The notes: generated by a model not told the origin, from the letters alone. Shown: positions 40,942 to 53,199, counted from the first letter of the stretch. The stretch is DNA of 64,000 bases from Chanos chanos (GCF_902362185.1 NC_044497.1:28306001-28370000); one strand, 5' to 3'. Made by a program: numbers and translations.

Positions 40942-43900
40942 CTAAAGGCTGTTCAGTGCTCTGGCTGCATTGTTCCTGTCTTCGTTAATCATCTCTGTTG
41001 TTTTTGCCATCATTCCTTTTTGCTACAATGTGCTGTTGCTGGCTGTGGCCATGGCAGTGTCTGGCCTGGCTATGGGGATTATTGACACCATAGCAAATAT
41101 TCAATTGGTATCTATTTACCAAAAAGATTCTGCGGTCTTCCTCCAGGTGTGATTTTACTGTTTGATTTTTCATGCCATCTACCCATTCACACATTCATAA
41201 CGTCAGTGCAGTGTTGATGGTGAAAGCATGAAAATACATGAAAATTGTATTACCCAGTGACATTTCACAGTTTGATTCTGCACATATCAGTTTATGGTGT
41301 TATGCTACATTACACAACTAAAGGCTAACATTTTACATGTCTAGTGTTATCTTCCAAATACATCCCACACCTCTGGTGAGACTAATCTATTTGGATCTCG
41401 CCAATGTTCCATGTTAAATTGTGAATTCTTTTTCACAATCAGTTCTTCTTTCCTCTCTTCAGGCCTTGCACTTTTTCATTGGGTTTGGTGCACTTGTCAG
41501 CCCTCTGATTGCAGACCCCTTCCTGTCAGAGCACTGCATGGGTAGCAACAGCACTGAGAATATCACTGAGTTCATGCACCATCTGAGAAATAGTCTGGCT
41601 GGTAGTCCAATGAACAACATTTCCCAGTATCACATTCCTGCAAAGCCAGATGAAGAGGATGACACCAGTGTGGCCTACGCCTTCTGGATAATGGCTTTCA
41701 TTAATGTGAGAAAGTGTCAATCGTTTCTTCTCATTTTTGGGGTTATAAAGTACCTCATGGCTTCTTAGGGTCTAGTTAATTGTTTAAAAGCGCTTTGCAG
41801 AACTGTAAAACTTTCATTCAGCCATTTCATGAACTTCATTGGTAATTTGGGAATAGATCGTATTCAGGGCAATGATTATGTGTCTAACAAGTGCTCAGCT
41901 AAAGCAATTCATGAAAGCAGTAACTGTGGTTTATGACCAGAGAGTGGCTAGACTGTGTTTGTTGACGATGTAATAATTAGTATAACTGAAATGACTTTGT
42001 CTTATGTTTCATGTACAGAAAGAACAGCCCATCATTGGATGTTTTTTGACTGAAGAACGAGTTAGTGGAGTATATCTTAAAAGGCACCTCTATCTAAATC
42101 TAAATGTTTTCTCCTGTTCTTTCACAGTTGCCAGTGCCCATAGCTGTGTTTCTGCTTATGTACAAGGAGAAACTGATACCTTGTTGCCCAAATAGCACCC
42201 CTCGTTTGCTGGACAAGGACGAACTGGCCATGGAAACCCAAGGGGCAGAGGGACAGGAGACTGCAGAGGTAGAAGCAGGAGGTAATGACACATTGTCCTG
42301 TAAATTGTCTCAGCATGATCAATTTGAACAGTCTTTTAACATAATACAAACAGTGAAATGTAAATCTGTGTGATCGCGCACACACACACACTGTGAACAG
42401 TGAGCGGTGAATTTGTCCTCCGCATTTAACCCATCCAACACACCGGTAAGTGAGCGCACACAACAGACGCAGGAGCAGAGGGCAGCATTCCTTGCGCCCG
42501 GGAGGCATTGGGGTTAAGTGCCTTGTCCAAGGGGGCATAGCCATGGATGTCGGTCCTGGGAATCGAATTGGCAACCCTAGACCACGGCTGCACAAGAAAG
42601 TATTTGTATCTGCTACCAGATGTGTTTAAGCATTGATACCTCTGCAAAGAAACATGAGATTTCAGAAATCACTGGCCCACTGGATGAAATTGTTTCAATT
42701 CCCTAATTGCAAGAATATAAGTGAAGATACTGATAAGAGGGGCAGAATGGATTTGGTCATTACAGATTCTTTTGTGTGTGTGTTTATGTGTGTGTGTGTG
42801 TGTGTGTGTGTTTGTTTTTAAAAGGTCATGGAGATCTCTTTAGCTGTTGTCAGAATGATAACCTGCGGGGTCTGCCTCCGTCTTTTTTCCTCATCCACAT
42901 CCTAGGTGGAATGGTCTTGTTTATGACTGATGGGATCGTGGTGAGTTGGGTGAATTTTAATAGAAAATCTGAATATCCTAAATATTAAATGTCAATCACA
43001 GCAAGGTATTCATACATTAAAAGCCTATGTAAGTATAATACAGCATGTTGGTAGATTTACAATGTTATGATATATCTTAATAACGCATATGTTAAGGAGA
43101 TATGATTGTTTACAGAACCACTTATTTAGAATAAATGTGAGTAGCCACGGTATATTACTGGGGACAGTGCACAGATACACAGTGTTTAGGACCATCTGAT
43201 GTCAACTGAACAATAATTATGATTATAGAATATAAGTTACTCATCCCAGTCCATCTTGTTTTTTTTTTTGTTGTTTTTTTTTCTCCAGGGTGCTTATGCT
43301 GGTTTTGTGTACACTTACGCAGTGTCTTCCCCGATGTCTCTGCCCCATAAGACTGCAGGCTACCTGGCCAGTATTTTCTGGGCAGCCATAACAGCGGGCC
43401 GTCTGGTGTCCATTCCGCTAGCGTACCGTTTTAAACCCGTCAGGTTACTCATGATCAATCTGGTAAAGGACACTGTCAACTGCTTAAATTCATAATTATA
43501 CTTCAGATTAATGACAAACTGGGAAATACTGGCTTGATTCATAAACTATCACTTGCAATAAAAGAATTTAAATCTGCCAGTATTAGCAGTGTTTCCTATT
43601 CCCAGTTGGTTTCCCTTCCCTGAATTCCCCTCCTCACTGGGAGTTTATTGCTGACATTTGTAAGCAAGATGTCGTTTTTCTTGTGTTTGATGGTGCTGTC
43701 TGGCAGACAGTAGTTTTATCCTTCATGTCCCGACCTGTCTCTCCCTGTTTGCTTTTCTCCAGGCTGGAGTCATTGTCACCGTACTCTTGCTGCTTATCCT
43801 CTACACCAGCAATGTTTTCTTGTTTGTCGGGACTTGTTTACTGGGACTATTCCTCAGCAGTATTTTCCCTTGTATGCTGGCTTACACTGAGGACATTTTA

Positions 43901-44100
43901 GATTATCAAGGTAGGCCATTCTGGAGCGCACTGCAGCACTGACGCTACGGTTTCTCCGGCTGTCAGCAGACCTGAACCCCAGCGTCATTTTTCTCCATTG
44001 CTTCCTTTTCAGGATGTGCTACAACAGTGCTCGTCACAAGTGCTGGGATGGGTGAAATGGTGTTGCAAGTACTAGTTGGATCGGTAAGAGACATGAGAGG

Positions 44101-44136
<36 letters not shown>

Positions 44137-44534
44137 ATCCACATTAACACTGCGGTACACTTTATTACAGATTATCCAAACTGCTGGCAGCTATAGCTTT
44201 CTCCTTTGTGGAATGATAATTGGCTGCATTGGCTTTGGCCTCTTCATTGCTCTTCTGCTTTGCCAACGTGTCCACCGCAACTATCTCACAGGTACAAGCC
44301 TCAAAGCACCACGAAAACAGAAAGACCATGGTCATAAATGCCAGGCCACCCTTGCTTTGTTCTTCCTGGTTTGGTAAAATAGAAAACAGAAAATAGAAAA
44401 CCTTCACGCTGGTTGCTCACTAAAAAAAAAACAAAAAAAAACAAAAAAAAACTTTCTTTATCTCCACAGGGACCTCAAAAAAGTCTCCCATGGAAGAGGA
44501 GCCAGCACCAGAGAAAACTGAGGAAAAACAGTGA
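40238..44534 (+). CDS. mfsd4a: MFSD4A, major facilitator superfamily membrane protein
   Basis: MFSD4A is an orphan multi-pass carrier of the major facilitator superfamily; its substrate is not established. Ten exons were traced: 40238-40467, 40948-41146, 41463-41705, 42128-42281, 42825-42940, 43289-43462, 43763-43910, 44013-44083, 44171-44291 and 44470-44534. All phases match and give 506 residues (human 514). Similarity to the human protein is obvious in every exon, for example LTYWSVFFSFGLCIAFLGPT in exon 1, YQKDSAVFLQ in exon 2, GFGALVSPLIADPFLSE in exon 3, VLFMTDG in exon 5 and MLAYTED in exon 7. Exon 3 encodes a hydrophilic loop with N-glycosylation sequons (NST, NIT, NIS), so it is probably extracellular. 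The C-terminal tail is charged (Lys/Glu rich) and cytosolic. Acceptors of exons 2 and 5 directly follow microsatellites. A polyadenylation signal ATTAAA lies at about 44913. Confidence 0.96.
40904..40939 (+). repeat. CT microsatellite forming the polypyrimidine tract of mfsd4a exon 2
   Basis: A (CT)n run of about 35 bases ends only some eight bases before the AG of the exon 2 acceptor at 40946-40947. Confidence 0.9.
42366..42596 (-). mobile_element. tRNA-derived SINE, reverse orientation, in an mfsd4a intron
   Basis: On the - strand the element runs through a B-box-like region (AATTCGATTCCCAGGACC), a core with CATCCATGGCT and CAAGGCACTTAACCCC, then GGATGGGTTAAATGCGGAGG and a CACTGTTCACAGTGTGTGTG tail. 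The same blocks in the same order occur in the element at 54727-54970, which lies in the opposite orientation, so both are one SINE family. The 5' A-box part seems to be missing here. It lies inside the intron between exons 4 and 5. Confidence 0.75.
42776..42812 (+). repeat. TG microsatellite next to the acceptor of mfsd4a exon 5
   Basis: A (TG)n run with two interruptions, followed by a short T-rich stretch and AAAAG at the exon 5 acceptor (42824). Confidence 0.9.
44106..44133. repeat. GA microsatellite in an mfsd4a intron
   Basis: A pure (GA)n run in the short intron between exons 8 and 9, about 20 bases after the donor. Confidence 0.9.
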
Positions 44535-46999
44535 TTCTGGTGGTAGTTTGGATTACCAACATTTCACTGAAAGAGGCTAGTAACATAGCCTTCAGTCTGG
44601 GCCATTTTCTAGTTTCTCTGCTAGTGTAACAGCTTGTTGTAGATACACATAGATATTGTATAATATATTTGCAAAATGCAAAACATTGACAAACTTGGTG
44701 ACATCAGCTATACAATTAATTGTCATGAACTTAAAACAATGGAAAAATTAGTTGTTTTTTTAAATACCATATTTTTTCAATTATTCATTAATTATTTTAT
44801 TAATTTTACAATACCATATATTTTTTAGAAATTTCAAGTAACCAACTGTCAGTGATATGTGTTGTGTGTTTATCCATAGTTGAAACTTGTGACTGTATTT
44901 GTAACTCTGCATATTAAAAACTGATAGATCAGGGAAATGGAAAATACTACAAACACAGGAACACCAGATACATGACTCATAACATTTCATAACAAAATAT
45001 TAAATGGTGTTTTTCCACAAACTGTATACATGTATAGGTATGTACTTTGTCAACATTACAGTAATGAACATATAACTACTGAAAAAAAACAAAACAAAAA
45101 CAATTCTTTCAATCTTAACATTTGGGAAAAAAAGCAGTCGTCCAGTCTTGCTGGTTTTTGTCATTCCTATATAACATCCTTATCAATCCTTCACTACATT
45201 GCAATAATCACGCCTAATATTTTATAAACCTGTTTATTATACTGATATAAAGAATTAGTGAGCGTGTAAAAAATCCTTCATAAGTTTTATGTCCCTGAAC
45301 GTAGCATAATTACAGGTGAAGTCAACAATCCAGTTTTCAGAGTGAGATTACATGCCTACTAAGCGTAATGTTACCTTACTCACAAGACCAAAGGCTCATA
45401 TTAAGTGGAGATCTTCTTAATCTTACTGTGAGGATTCTTAAACTCTTCAACACTGTCAGGCAACTGAATCCTCATTCATAGGACACAACAATTCACAGGT
45501 GACAGGCAGGACTCAGGAAGTTCTTTAAAGTCAAGATACATTTTATTTTTTTCCTTGTAAAACAAATATTACAAAATCGGAATAGCGAAATTAAAACAAA
45601 AAATAGGATAAATTATGATAGAGAATGAAAGGCTCAAGATTTAGATTAAAGATAAAGCCATAAAAATAGACAAAAGAAGCAGAGGGGGGGGGGGGGGGGC
45701 TGTTGCTTGAGCTCTGAATGGTGTGCACTGAATTCAGGTCCATGATACTGCTCTGCCACCTCCACAGATAAACTGGTTTCAAAAAAAGGCATCTACAAGC
45801 ATCAGAATATTCTGGAATACACAGATGAAGCATTTGCAGAAGTCAATATAGTGTCAGTACTAGCTTGCACCTGACAACACTCATAGCCAGAAAGTTTCAT
45901 ATTCTCATTGTAGACAGTAGTTGCCCCAGGTCAGCATGTACTCCTCACACTCTCTCATATCTCAATGACCAAGACTGACATGCTGAACATTGCTGAACAT
46001 ATATAAAAGCATGCCATCAGTGAAAGAAAAACAAAACAAAACAAAAAAACAAACAAAAAACGATTCAGAACAGCTATATAAAATTGTAATCAAAGTTCAA
46101 ATGCTCAAGGAGGATGAGAGTTAAACTGATAAAAAGATTTTTAACAGAAAAATGAACACGCGTTGAAAAGGCAAAACAATGCCATGTGGATATCTGACTT
46201 TAAACTGCGTCAGCATGGTGGAAAATCTCAGCATGAATTATGACTGGATCAAACAAAACTGATAACATGATTGGATATTAACGTCAGGCTGTTTTGTGGC
46301 CACACAGATATTTCTATTAATCTTTCTTTTTTTTCTTTTTTCTTTTTTTTTTAAAGAGCGTAATGAATCTTGACCATAATATTTCTCCCTCATACACAGA
46401 GTCTGTTTCTACACTGCACTTCACACTTTAGCCCTGTTCACACTGAAGTAGTGGAATTTGTCCTATCGCGAGATAGATTTCACCATGAAACGCTTGAATT
46501 TACACAACATTTATGCGTTCTGAAAAACTGCAGTCTCATCTCATCCAAGTTTGATTTATACTGAACATACTGAAAAAAAAAAGGGACAGCCAATTCAAAT
46601 TCTGGAAAAAATAAGATCTATCACTGCGATAAAGTAAAAAGTACCTTAAGTCTCGGAACTGAATGTAATTCTTTGTTGTCGTTATAAGCATAAACAACAT
46701 ATAGGTTGATAGTTCAGAAATGCAATGAGCGTAATTAACATTTACACGGTTTCCTATCATACCCGTGGTGAGGCAACCAAGTTATAATCGTTCTTGGAAC
46801 TGGAACAAACTGTTTCATGATGGTGTGAACAGGACTTTAGGGAGAGTACATTGTGATATGGTATTTACAAGTCAGAGAAATAAAACAAAAACATCCAAAA
46901 CACTGAATCAGGCAGATGTGAAAACAAAAAACTATTTTCACTGCGCCTCATAAGGAAACAAAACAGGTAAAACACATTTTCACAATCAGGTTGGAAACC
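44535..46999. other. Facing 3' UTRs of mfsd4a (+) and nucks1 (-)
   Basis: The left part to about 44940 is mfsd4a 3' UTR, with ATTAAA at 44913. On the - strand, A-rich AATAAA (TTTATT at about 45541-45547) would give nucks1 a 3' UTR of about 1.45 kb, in line with the long nucks1 UTR of other vertebrates. A G-run of about 14 bases lies near 45686-45699. No further gene was seen. Confidence 0.55.
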
Positions 47000-47000
47000 A

Positions 47001-50000
47001 TCAGTCTTCCCCCGAAGGCGCCTCCTCCTCCGATTCATCGTCCTTTTCCTCTTTCTCCTTTTCTCTCTCTCTGTCTTCTTTTTCTTCCGCGTCGTCGCCC
47101 TCCCGAGCGGCCTCTTCTTTCTTCGGGGAAGGGGAATCTGTCTTGTCTGCTTCATATGCCTTCTCGTCTTCCTTTGGGCTGTCGCCGTCCTCCTCCTCTG
47201 CCTCCAGCGAGACCTTCTTAGACACTACCCTTCTCACTTTTGTCTGTCTTCTCCCCTTCCTCTTCTTGGGACCTCGAGTCACTGCAGGCAGAGAGAGAGA
47301 GAGAGAGGGAGAGAGACAGACAGAGAGAGAGGGAGAGGGAGAGAGAGGGAGGGGGAGAGGGAGAGAGGAAGAGAGGGAGAGAGCGAGAGAGAGAGAGAGA
47401 GAGAGAAACAGCAGTTAATCACATTCCCAAGAGGACGACTAGAGGTATTATGCAATTACATGTAGACTAACCAACAGCTGAATGGATGGTCATAATAAAT
47501 GTACAGCACTTCTTTCACTGCGATACCTGAGGCCCTTATCCTCGGTTTGGGGGATTTCTTCTCTTGCTTGCTTCTCCTGCTAGACTTTGAACTTCTCCTT
47601 CTGGGACGACCATAGTCACTGTCATCATCATCGTCCTCCACCATGAAGTCTTCATCACTGCCCGAGTCTTCTTTAATAAGAGAACAGAATAAGGGCAGAG
47701 GAAACATTACACATACATATTATACACATACAGTATGTATAAACATTTTTTTAAATTTGACTCAACTTTGATTTTAATGGATTGCTACAATCTAGTGTCA
47801 GGAAATAGTCAATACAAATTTCTTTTTTTAACATATATATAGCTACACACACGCAGGCATGCACACAAACACACACACAAAACTTTTTTTGAGCTCTTTT
47901 TCTTTACTTCACTTTCCCTATTGGACTTGGCTGTTTATTTCACTCCACCCCTCACTGGGAACTGAAGTGGAAAGTAGGTGAGGAAATCGGATATGCAATT
48001 GGAGGGGCTTGGAAAGTGGTTTTATGAGGAGAGGGCTGGTTACGCATTTTAACAGCAGCCTTCTGCCTCAAACATCCCCCCCTTTCTAACATACATACTA
48101 GGTTAGAGCACATACCTCTCTTGAGCCTACAGATTTTTTCCCTATTTTTCATTGCAGGGAGGTAGTATTAGCTTATTCATTAGAGGTGTAAAAGACATTT
48201 GCTGTGATCTTAGGCAGTAAAATGATGGCTTTACCCCCAGTGTAGACATCGCTATCATCCTCATCCTCATCTTCTTCGTCCTCTTCATCCTCGCTGCCTC
48301 CATCACCAAGAAGCATCTCCCGCTGTTTGGACACAGCTTTGGTGGCAGCCTGGCGCACTTGCCGCCCCTTCTTCCGCACCACTTTATCATCGTCGCTGTC
48401 TTCTGGAGAGAGCACGGTAAGATTTAGCTGATTGTCACAACAGCATAGGGATCTGCACTGGGCCAGATTTACTAAGGATGCCAACTACAGCACCTAATTT
48501 GCTTGTGCAGAGAAATACAATGCAATTTCCTATCAGCAGGTGATCCACTATGGGTGACTACACAATCAAAATCAGAAGCAAGCACTCTTATTTAAATAAC
48601 CGATAGCCTGTTTAAATGACACATTTGTGTGCAATATGGTGTCTTTCACCATGTCACAACTGAGTGAAGACAATCCACATGAGCAGAAAACTCAAATTCC
48701 TTCCAAAAGAACCTTCAAGGTCCTGTACAGGAAGGTTGGGCAGTAAACTTTCAAATTGCAGCACAAACACATTAGTACTGCACAAACTTTGTGCCATCTG
48801 GCAAAAGATATCGCTTCGTAAATTATGACACTCTAGGTCTCTTCAAAAGACTCAAAGCTGCAGGGCTGGAGAAAAGTTACGATTTAACAACATTAGCCTC
48901 TTGCATCTGAAAACAACAAAAAAGCGTTGGAAGACTCAGTCGACTGTGCCAAACTCTTTGATTAGAGTAATGTTGCCTTCTTGCTACTGTAATAGGGGCC
49001 ATTACAATAGACTTGCCTTTCCAACACGTTCAATAGTCCAAGTGACCACACCTCTAATATGTATGACTAAACTTTGTCACATTAAACATGCAAATTCACA
49101 CATGCATGCGACACCTTCCCTCAATTTTGTACCTTCCACCCCTTATTTTGGGTTTCTCTCTCTTCATAAATAATACTCCAAAAGGAATGTCCAAATGGCA
49201 TATTAAAGTACTCACCAAAAATCCACAACTGCCAATTAAAGACCAGCAATCCTTTCTGTATCAATATAACAAAGCAGCTCCTGCGACTCTTTCTGTATTC
49301 TGTTCACATCTTTACACACACTACAACAACAGCAAACCATGAGCAAATTCAGCATTGTGTTGACAGTCATTCTCATGCAGAGTGACACAGAGAATGGTAT
49401 GATACATGCTGAGAAGATGTTCTCTACTGGCTTTTTTTTTTTTTATCTCTTCTGCATCAATGCTAAGGATGCAACAGTACAGTTGGCCCATAGTTCGGTA
49501 TGTATCATGGTTTTCGGGCCACGGTAACGGTACAGTTTCGGTATCTTTATTTTTAAAGAAAAAATAAAAACTCATCACCCTTTAAACTATGGACTCTTTA
49601 TTTTGCCTATAGACAAATAAAATTTTGCATTCAGAAAAATGGCAGCATGACTGACTAGGCTGACAGTGGCAAAGCAATGCTTGCAGACTGTACTGTGTTT
49701 GTTGACAGTCTTCTTGCCCTTGTCATCGTATTGAACACTGAATCCAAAATGTTCCCACACAGTGGATTTGTATGACGGAGTATTAGGGCCACACTTAGGA
49801 AAAAACAATTCTGAGATTTCAAGAATAGGGTCGCAATATTACGAGAATAAAGTCTTAATATTACAAGAACAAAGTTGTAATTTTACATTAAAAAAGTCAT
49901 AATATTTCAAGAACAAAGTCATAAGTTTAAGAGAAAAAGTCATAATATTACAAGAATAAAGATGTAATTTTAGGCTAGGTGTTATTTTAGAGGGGAAATA

Positions 50001-53000
50001 TCAGAAGAGCAGCCTGCCACATGCGTTAAAACGAGGAACGCTGAGCATCTTCTGAAGTTATACTTTAGTATATGTTTCACAAATAACGACGCCTGAGACA
50101 AACAGCAGTTGCTAGAAGCATTGGTTGCTGGTAATATATTTTCCTAAAATAGTTTTTTTCCCTCAAAATTTTGCGATTTTATTCTCATAACAGTATGATT
50201 TTTTCTCGTAAAATTACAACTTCATTCTCGTAATATTACAACGTTTTTGCTGAAACATTATGACTTTATTCTCATTAAACTACGACTTTATTCTCGTAAT
50301 ATTATTGCCTTACTCTAAAATCTCTGAATTTTTTTCCCCTCAATGTGGCCCTGATACTCTGCAGTAGATCTGAAAGATGCCAGTGCCTCTTCAAATTTAC
50401 TTCTCTCTGTCTCACTAGTGCTCGCCATTGTCACGTTGGAGCTGAGAGAATCTTTGGTTTTAGTCTCTCCTCTCCTCTCCAGCTCGTATACAGAGCGCTG
50501 ATAGGCTCCAGGGAAATTCTGATAGGCTCCAGAGATGTTCATTGGATCTAAATGTACAATGTGCATGTCATCTGCAGCACGATAAGCGAGTTTTGGAAAT
50601 TATGGGAAAATGATAGGCATATTGTAATACCGCAGGCCACGTGTGCACATTGAGCTATAGGGGGCGGACCGAACAGTTCGACAACATACCATGTACCGCT
50701 GTATCCTAAATCAATACATGTGTACACATTTTCTTTTTTGACAGATGATGAAAAACACTAAAAAGAGACTCAATAAATTGAGAGCTAAGCAATGATTCAC
50801 AATGACACATATTCACTGCTGCAACTGAAAATACCTGACGCCCGTTTCCTTTTGGCAGTCACCTGCCTTCCTTTACTGGGTTTCTTTGTATCGTAGTCAC
50901 TGTCTCCACCATCTTCATCATCCTCTTCACCATAGTCGTTATCTTCATCACTGCCAAAATCATCTGTACATACAAGATTGAAAAATATGTGAACACATGA
51001 TAAAATTAAGATTTACACATATTGCTGGCAAGGCATGACTGTATACTGACACTAATGACTCAAAACCGTCAAGTTTATGACAAATCGTCTCCTCTGTTAG
51101 GATTATTTGGGGGATTATACTGAGAACCAGTCGAGTAAACTGCCTTACAGTCATTCATTCTGCACAGCAAATTTCGTTGTACAACAATGTGCAATGACAA
51201 CAAAGGCATTCTATTCTATTCTGTCCATGCCTGCATATACTTCAGGAAGAAACAGAGAATGACTTACTCTCATGGTCCTTAAATGTAGAATCCTCACTGT
51301 AAAAAAGGCAAGGAATCAATTAGGAATCAAGTTGCTAACAGGTTTCACATAGAGCTGATAAAAGCTATTCCAACCAGAAACAGTCACACAACATGATATA
51401 AAATAATAACAGCCATATGCATGAAAAAGTTGACAAGAAAATCAGATGTAAGCAAGGCATTTATCATCTTATATCCTCTTAAAAAAATAGTTAGACTAAA
51501 TCTAATGGAAACTAAACATTGCACTCATTTGCTGACCTCTGTTTCATCTTCTTGGGTCTGTCTGAGTCTCTTCCATACTCCTCATCTGTAGACAATCAAG
51601 AACATGAGTCCCATTCAAGTACTAAAACAGTCACTGCATGTGCTACTGTTGTTAAAAAAAAAAAAGGAGAAATGATAATGACAAAATACTATATGTTGCT
51701 ACTCGTATTATTTCGACAATAATTTACAATTAAAAATGTGAGTTAAAAGAATTAACACTAATAATATATAATTTAGCAAAGTCTACCTGCATCATCGGAC
51801 TCTTGGAACTGTGCATAATCAACCACCCTCTTGTTCCTGGAAACAAGAGACATTTTAATATGACTGAAAAAAAATAGCTTCTCGACTTTTCATTATTCTG
51901 CCTATTAATAACAAAACAAGTTTAGCGGAAAACTGCAGTAAATTTTGGCTAGTAATTAAAATGTCTTAAATACAATTATTTAAGAGGGATGTAAACGGTG
52001 GTCACATTCCTGATTGTTATCATCCGATTTAAATTATGCAAGCCTTTGGAATGTCTCTGAGAAGCCAAAAACGCCTAAATTTGTCTTCCTCATAACCACC
52101 TGCTTAATATCAACGAGCAATTTACATTTCTGAACACAAGGCGGGAGCTACATTGGCCTCCTTATAATTTAATGGATGAACAGAGTTCTAAAGAATCTAA
52201 CTCCAAGTTACGAAAAGGATTCTTCTTACATGCGAGGCTAACTTGTGCTCAAATAAAATTGAGTTAAGTAGACATTTTAAGATCTGTAAATTGATGAAAT
52301 GGCACGGGTTTTGTAGGTCACATAGACAAAATGCTTCTTGCGACATTGAGCGATACACACTCAGCACATCAAAAGCAAAACATTTCACCGTGACTTGTAC
52401 ATATCAACAACGGTATGCACAACGTCTTCATACCCCTGATCTACTAACCTATCCTTAGAGGGCTATAAAATGCCACTAAGAAGCTAGGTTAAGTAATTAC
52501 ACAATAATTGCGCCTGGGTAGCAACATTTATAGCTAAATGGTAACTTGTTTCTCACCTTAAGACAGCTAAAACGAAGTCAGATCGAAACAAAATACTGCA
52601 CACTGCATTGGCTACATTAGAAACCTGATAACAACTTCCAACAAGCTATCTAGTATCCACATTAAAACAATTTATGACTTGTGTAACTTTTAATAGAGGT
52701 ACTCATGCAGGTAGCTATTGCAGAGCACGTGAAAGCTGCCCCTGGCTAGCTACCACATTTCTTTACGAGTACCTAGAACTAACACTAGCTAAAATAACCT
52801 AGCAAACTAGCTATCGAAATCTTGCATAAGCTGCGAGCTATGCAACTAAGTGAAGTAAATTAGCAGTGTTGCAAATAAGCTTAATTGTGTTAAATCAGCA
52901 CAGTTATCGAAACTTGGTCGTATTTATAGCTTGCAACAAGCCAACAGCATATTTTTTGTATCATTCAATCTGACTGTTGTGCAATATAACATTTGGCGGC

Positions 53001-53199
53001 TCTCTAGCTATGTGACTTCTTCAATGCATAGGTAGCTAACGGCAGCAAATAGGTAGCGTAACCTATTTATCGTTGCACCTCTGCTAAGTGGGAAAGATAG
53101 AGTAAGAGGTAGCTTGTAAACTAGCTAACGCGGCAATAGTAGCTGTAGTACAGCACGACACGAAACATACAAGACAACGTACCTCGAAGGTCTTGCCAT
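47001..53199 (-). CDS. nucks1: NUCKS1, nuclear casein kinase and CDK substrate 1
   Basis: NUCKS1 is a highly phosphorylated, intrinsically disordered chromatin protein acting in transcription and homologous-recombination repair, related to RAD51AP1. Exons (high to low) are 53183-53199, 51787-51836, 51537-51585, 51268-51296, 50835-50963, 48235-48402, 47527-47670 and 47001-47281; phases agree and give 288 residues (human 243). The N-terminus [20 protein letters not shown] matches [20 protein letters not shown] of human. [34 protein letters not shown] and the last residues EAPSGED are also conserved. The protein is almost all acidic Ser/Asp/Glu blocks alternating with Lys/Arg blocks, typical of CK2 and CDK targets. 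The first coding exon holds only 17 bases of coding sequence. The intron 48403-50834 carries nested transposons, and the last intron is a CT-rich tract. Confidence 0.95.
47284..47406 (-). repeat. GA/CT-rich tract forming the last intron's 3' end in nucks1
   Basis: About 120 bases of almost pure purine on the + strand, hence CT-rich on the transcribed - strand. It lies directly before the acceptor (CTGCAG|) of the last nucks1 exon at 47281. Confidence 0.9.
49464..50709 (-). mobile_element. Non-autonomous hAT element carrying a BED zinc-finger fragment
   Basis: The element is flanked by 8-bp target duplications typical of hAT, ATCAATGC (49456-49463) and ATCAATAC (50710-50717). Its ends are imperfect inverted repeats (TAAGGATGCAACAGTACA on the left; TTAGGATACAGCGGTACA read inward from the right). 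On the - strand the interior encodes [16 protein letters not shown] (near 50430), then after an inserted element [10 protein letters not shown]...TVCKHC (about 49650-49770), the start of a ZBED-type zinc finger at the N-terminus of many hAT transposases. No catalytic RNase-H-like or dimerisation domain is present, so it is a deletion derivative. It lies in a nucks1 intron, antisense to nothing and in the same direction as the gene. Confidence 0.8.
49778..50359. mobile_element. Long-inverted-repeat MITE inserted into the hAT element
   Basis: The ends read GAGTATTAGGGCCAC on the left and, inverted, GAGTATCAGGGCCAC on the right. Inside both arms are repeated units of the form AATATTACGAGAATAAAGT, inverted about the centre, so the whole could fold into a hairpin. 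The central 49990-50150 part is unrelated and non-coding. It interrupts the hAT coding fragment, so it arrived later. A clear target duplication was not found. Confidence 0.8.

Noticed and set aside
47143-47470. Two + strand open frames of Arg/Glu repeats
   Set aside because: Translations of the GA tract and antisense of the last nucks1 exon.
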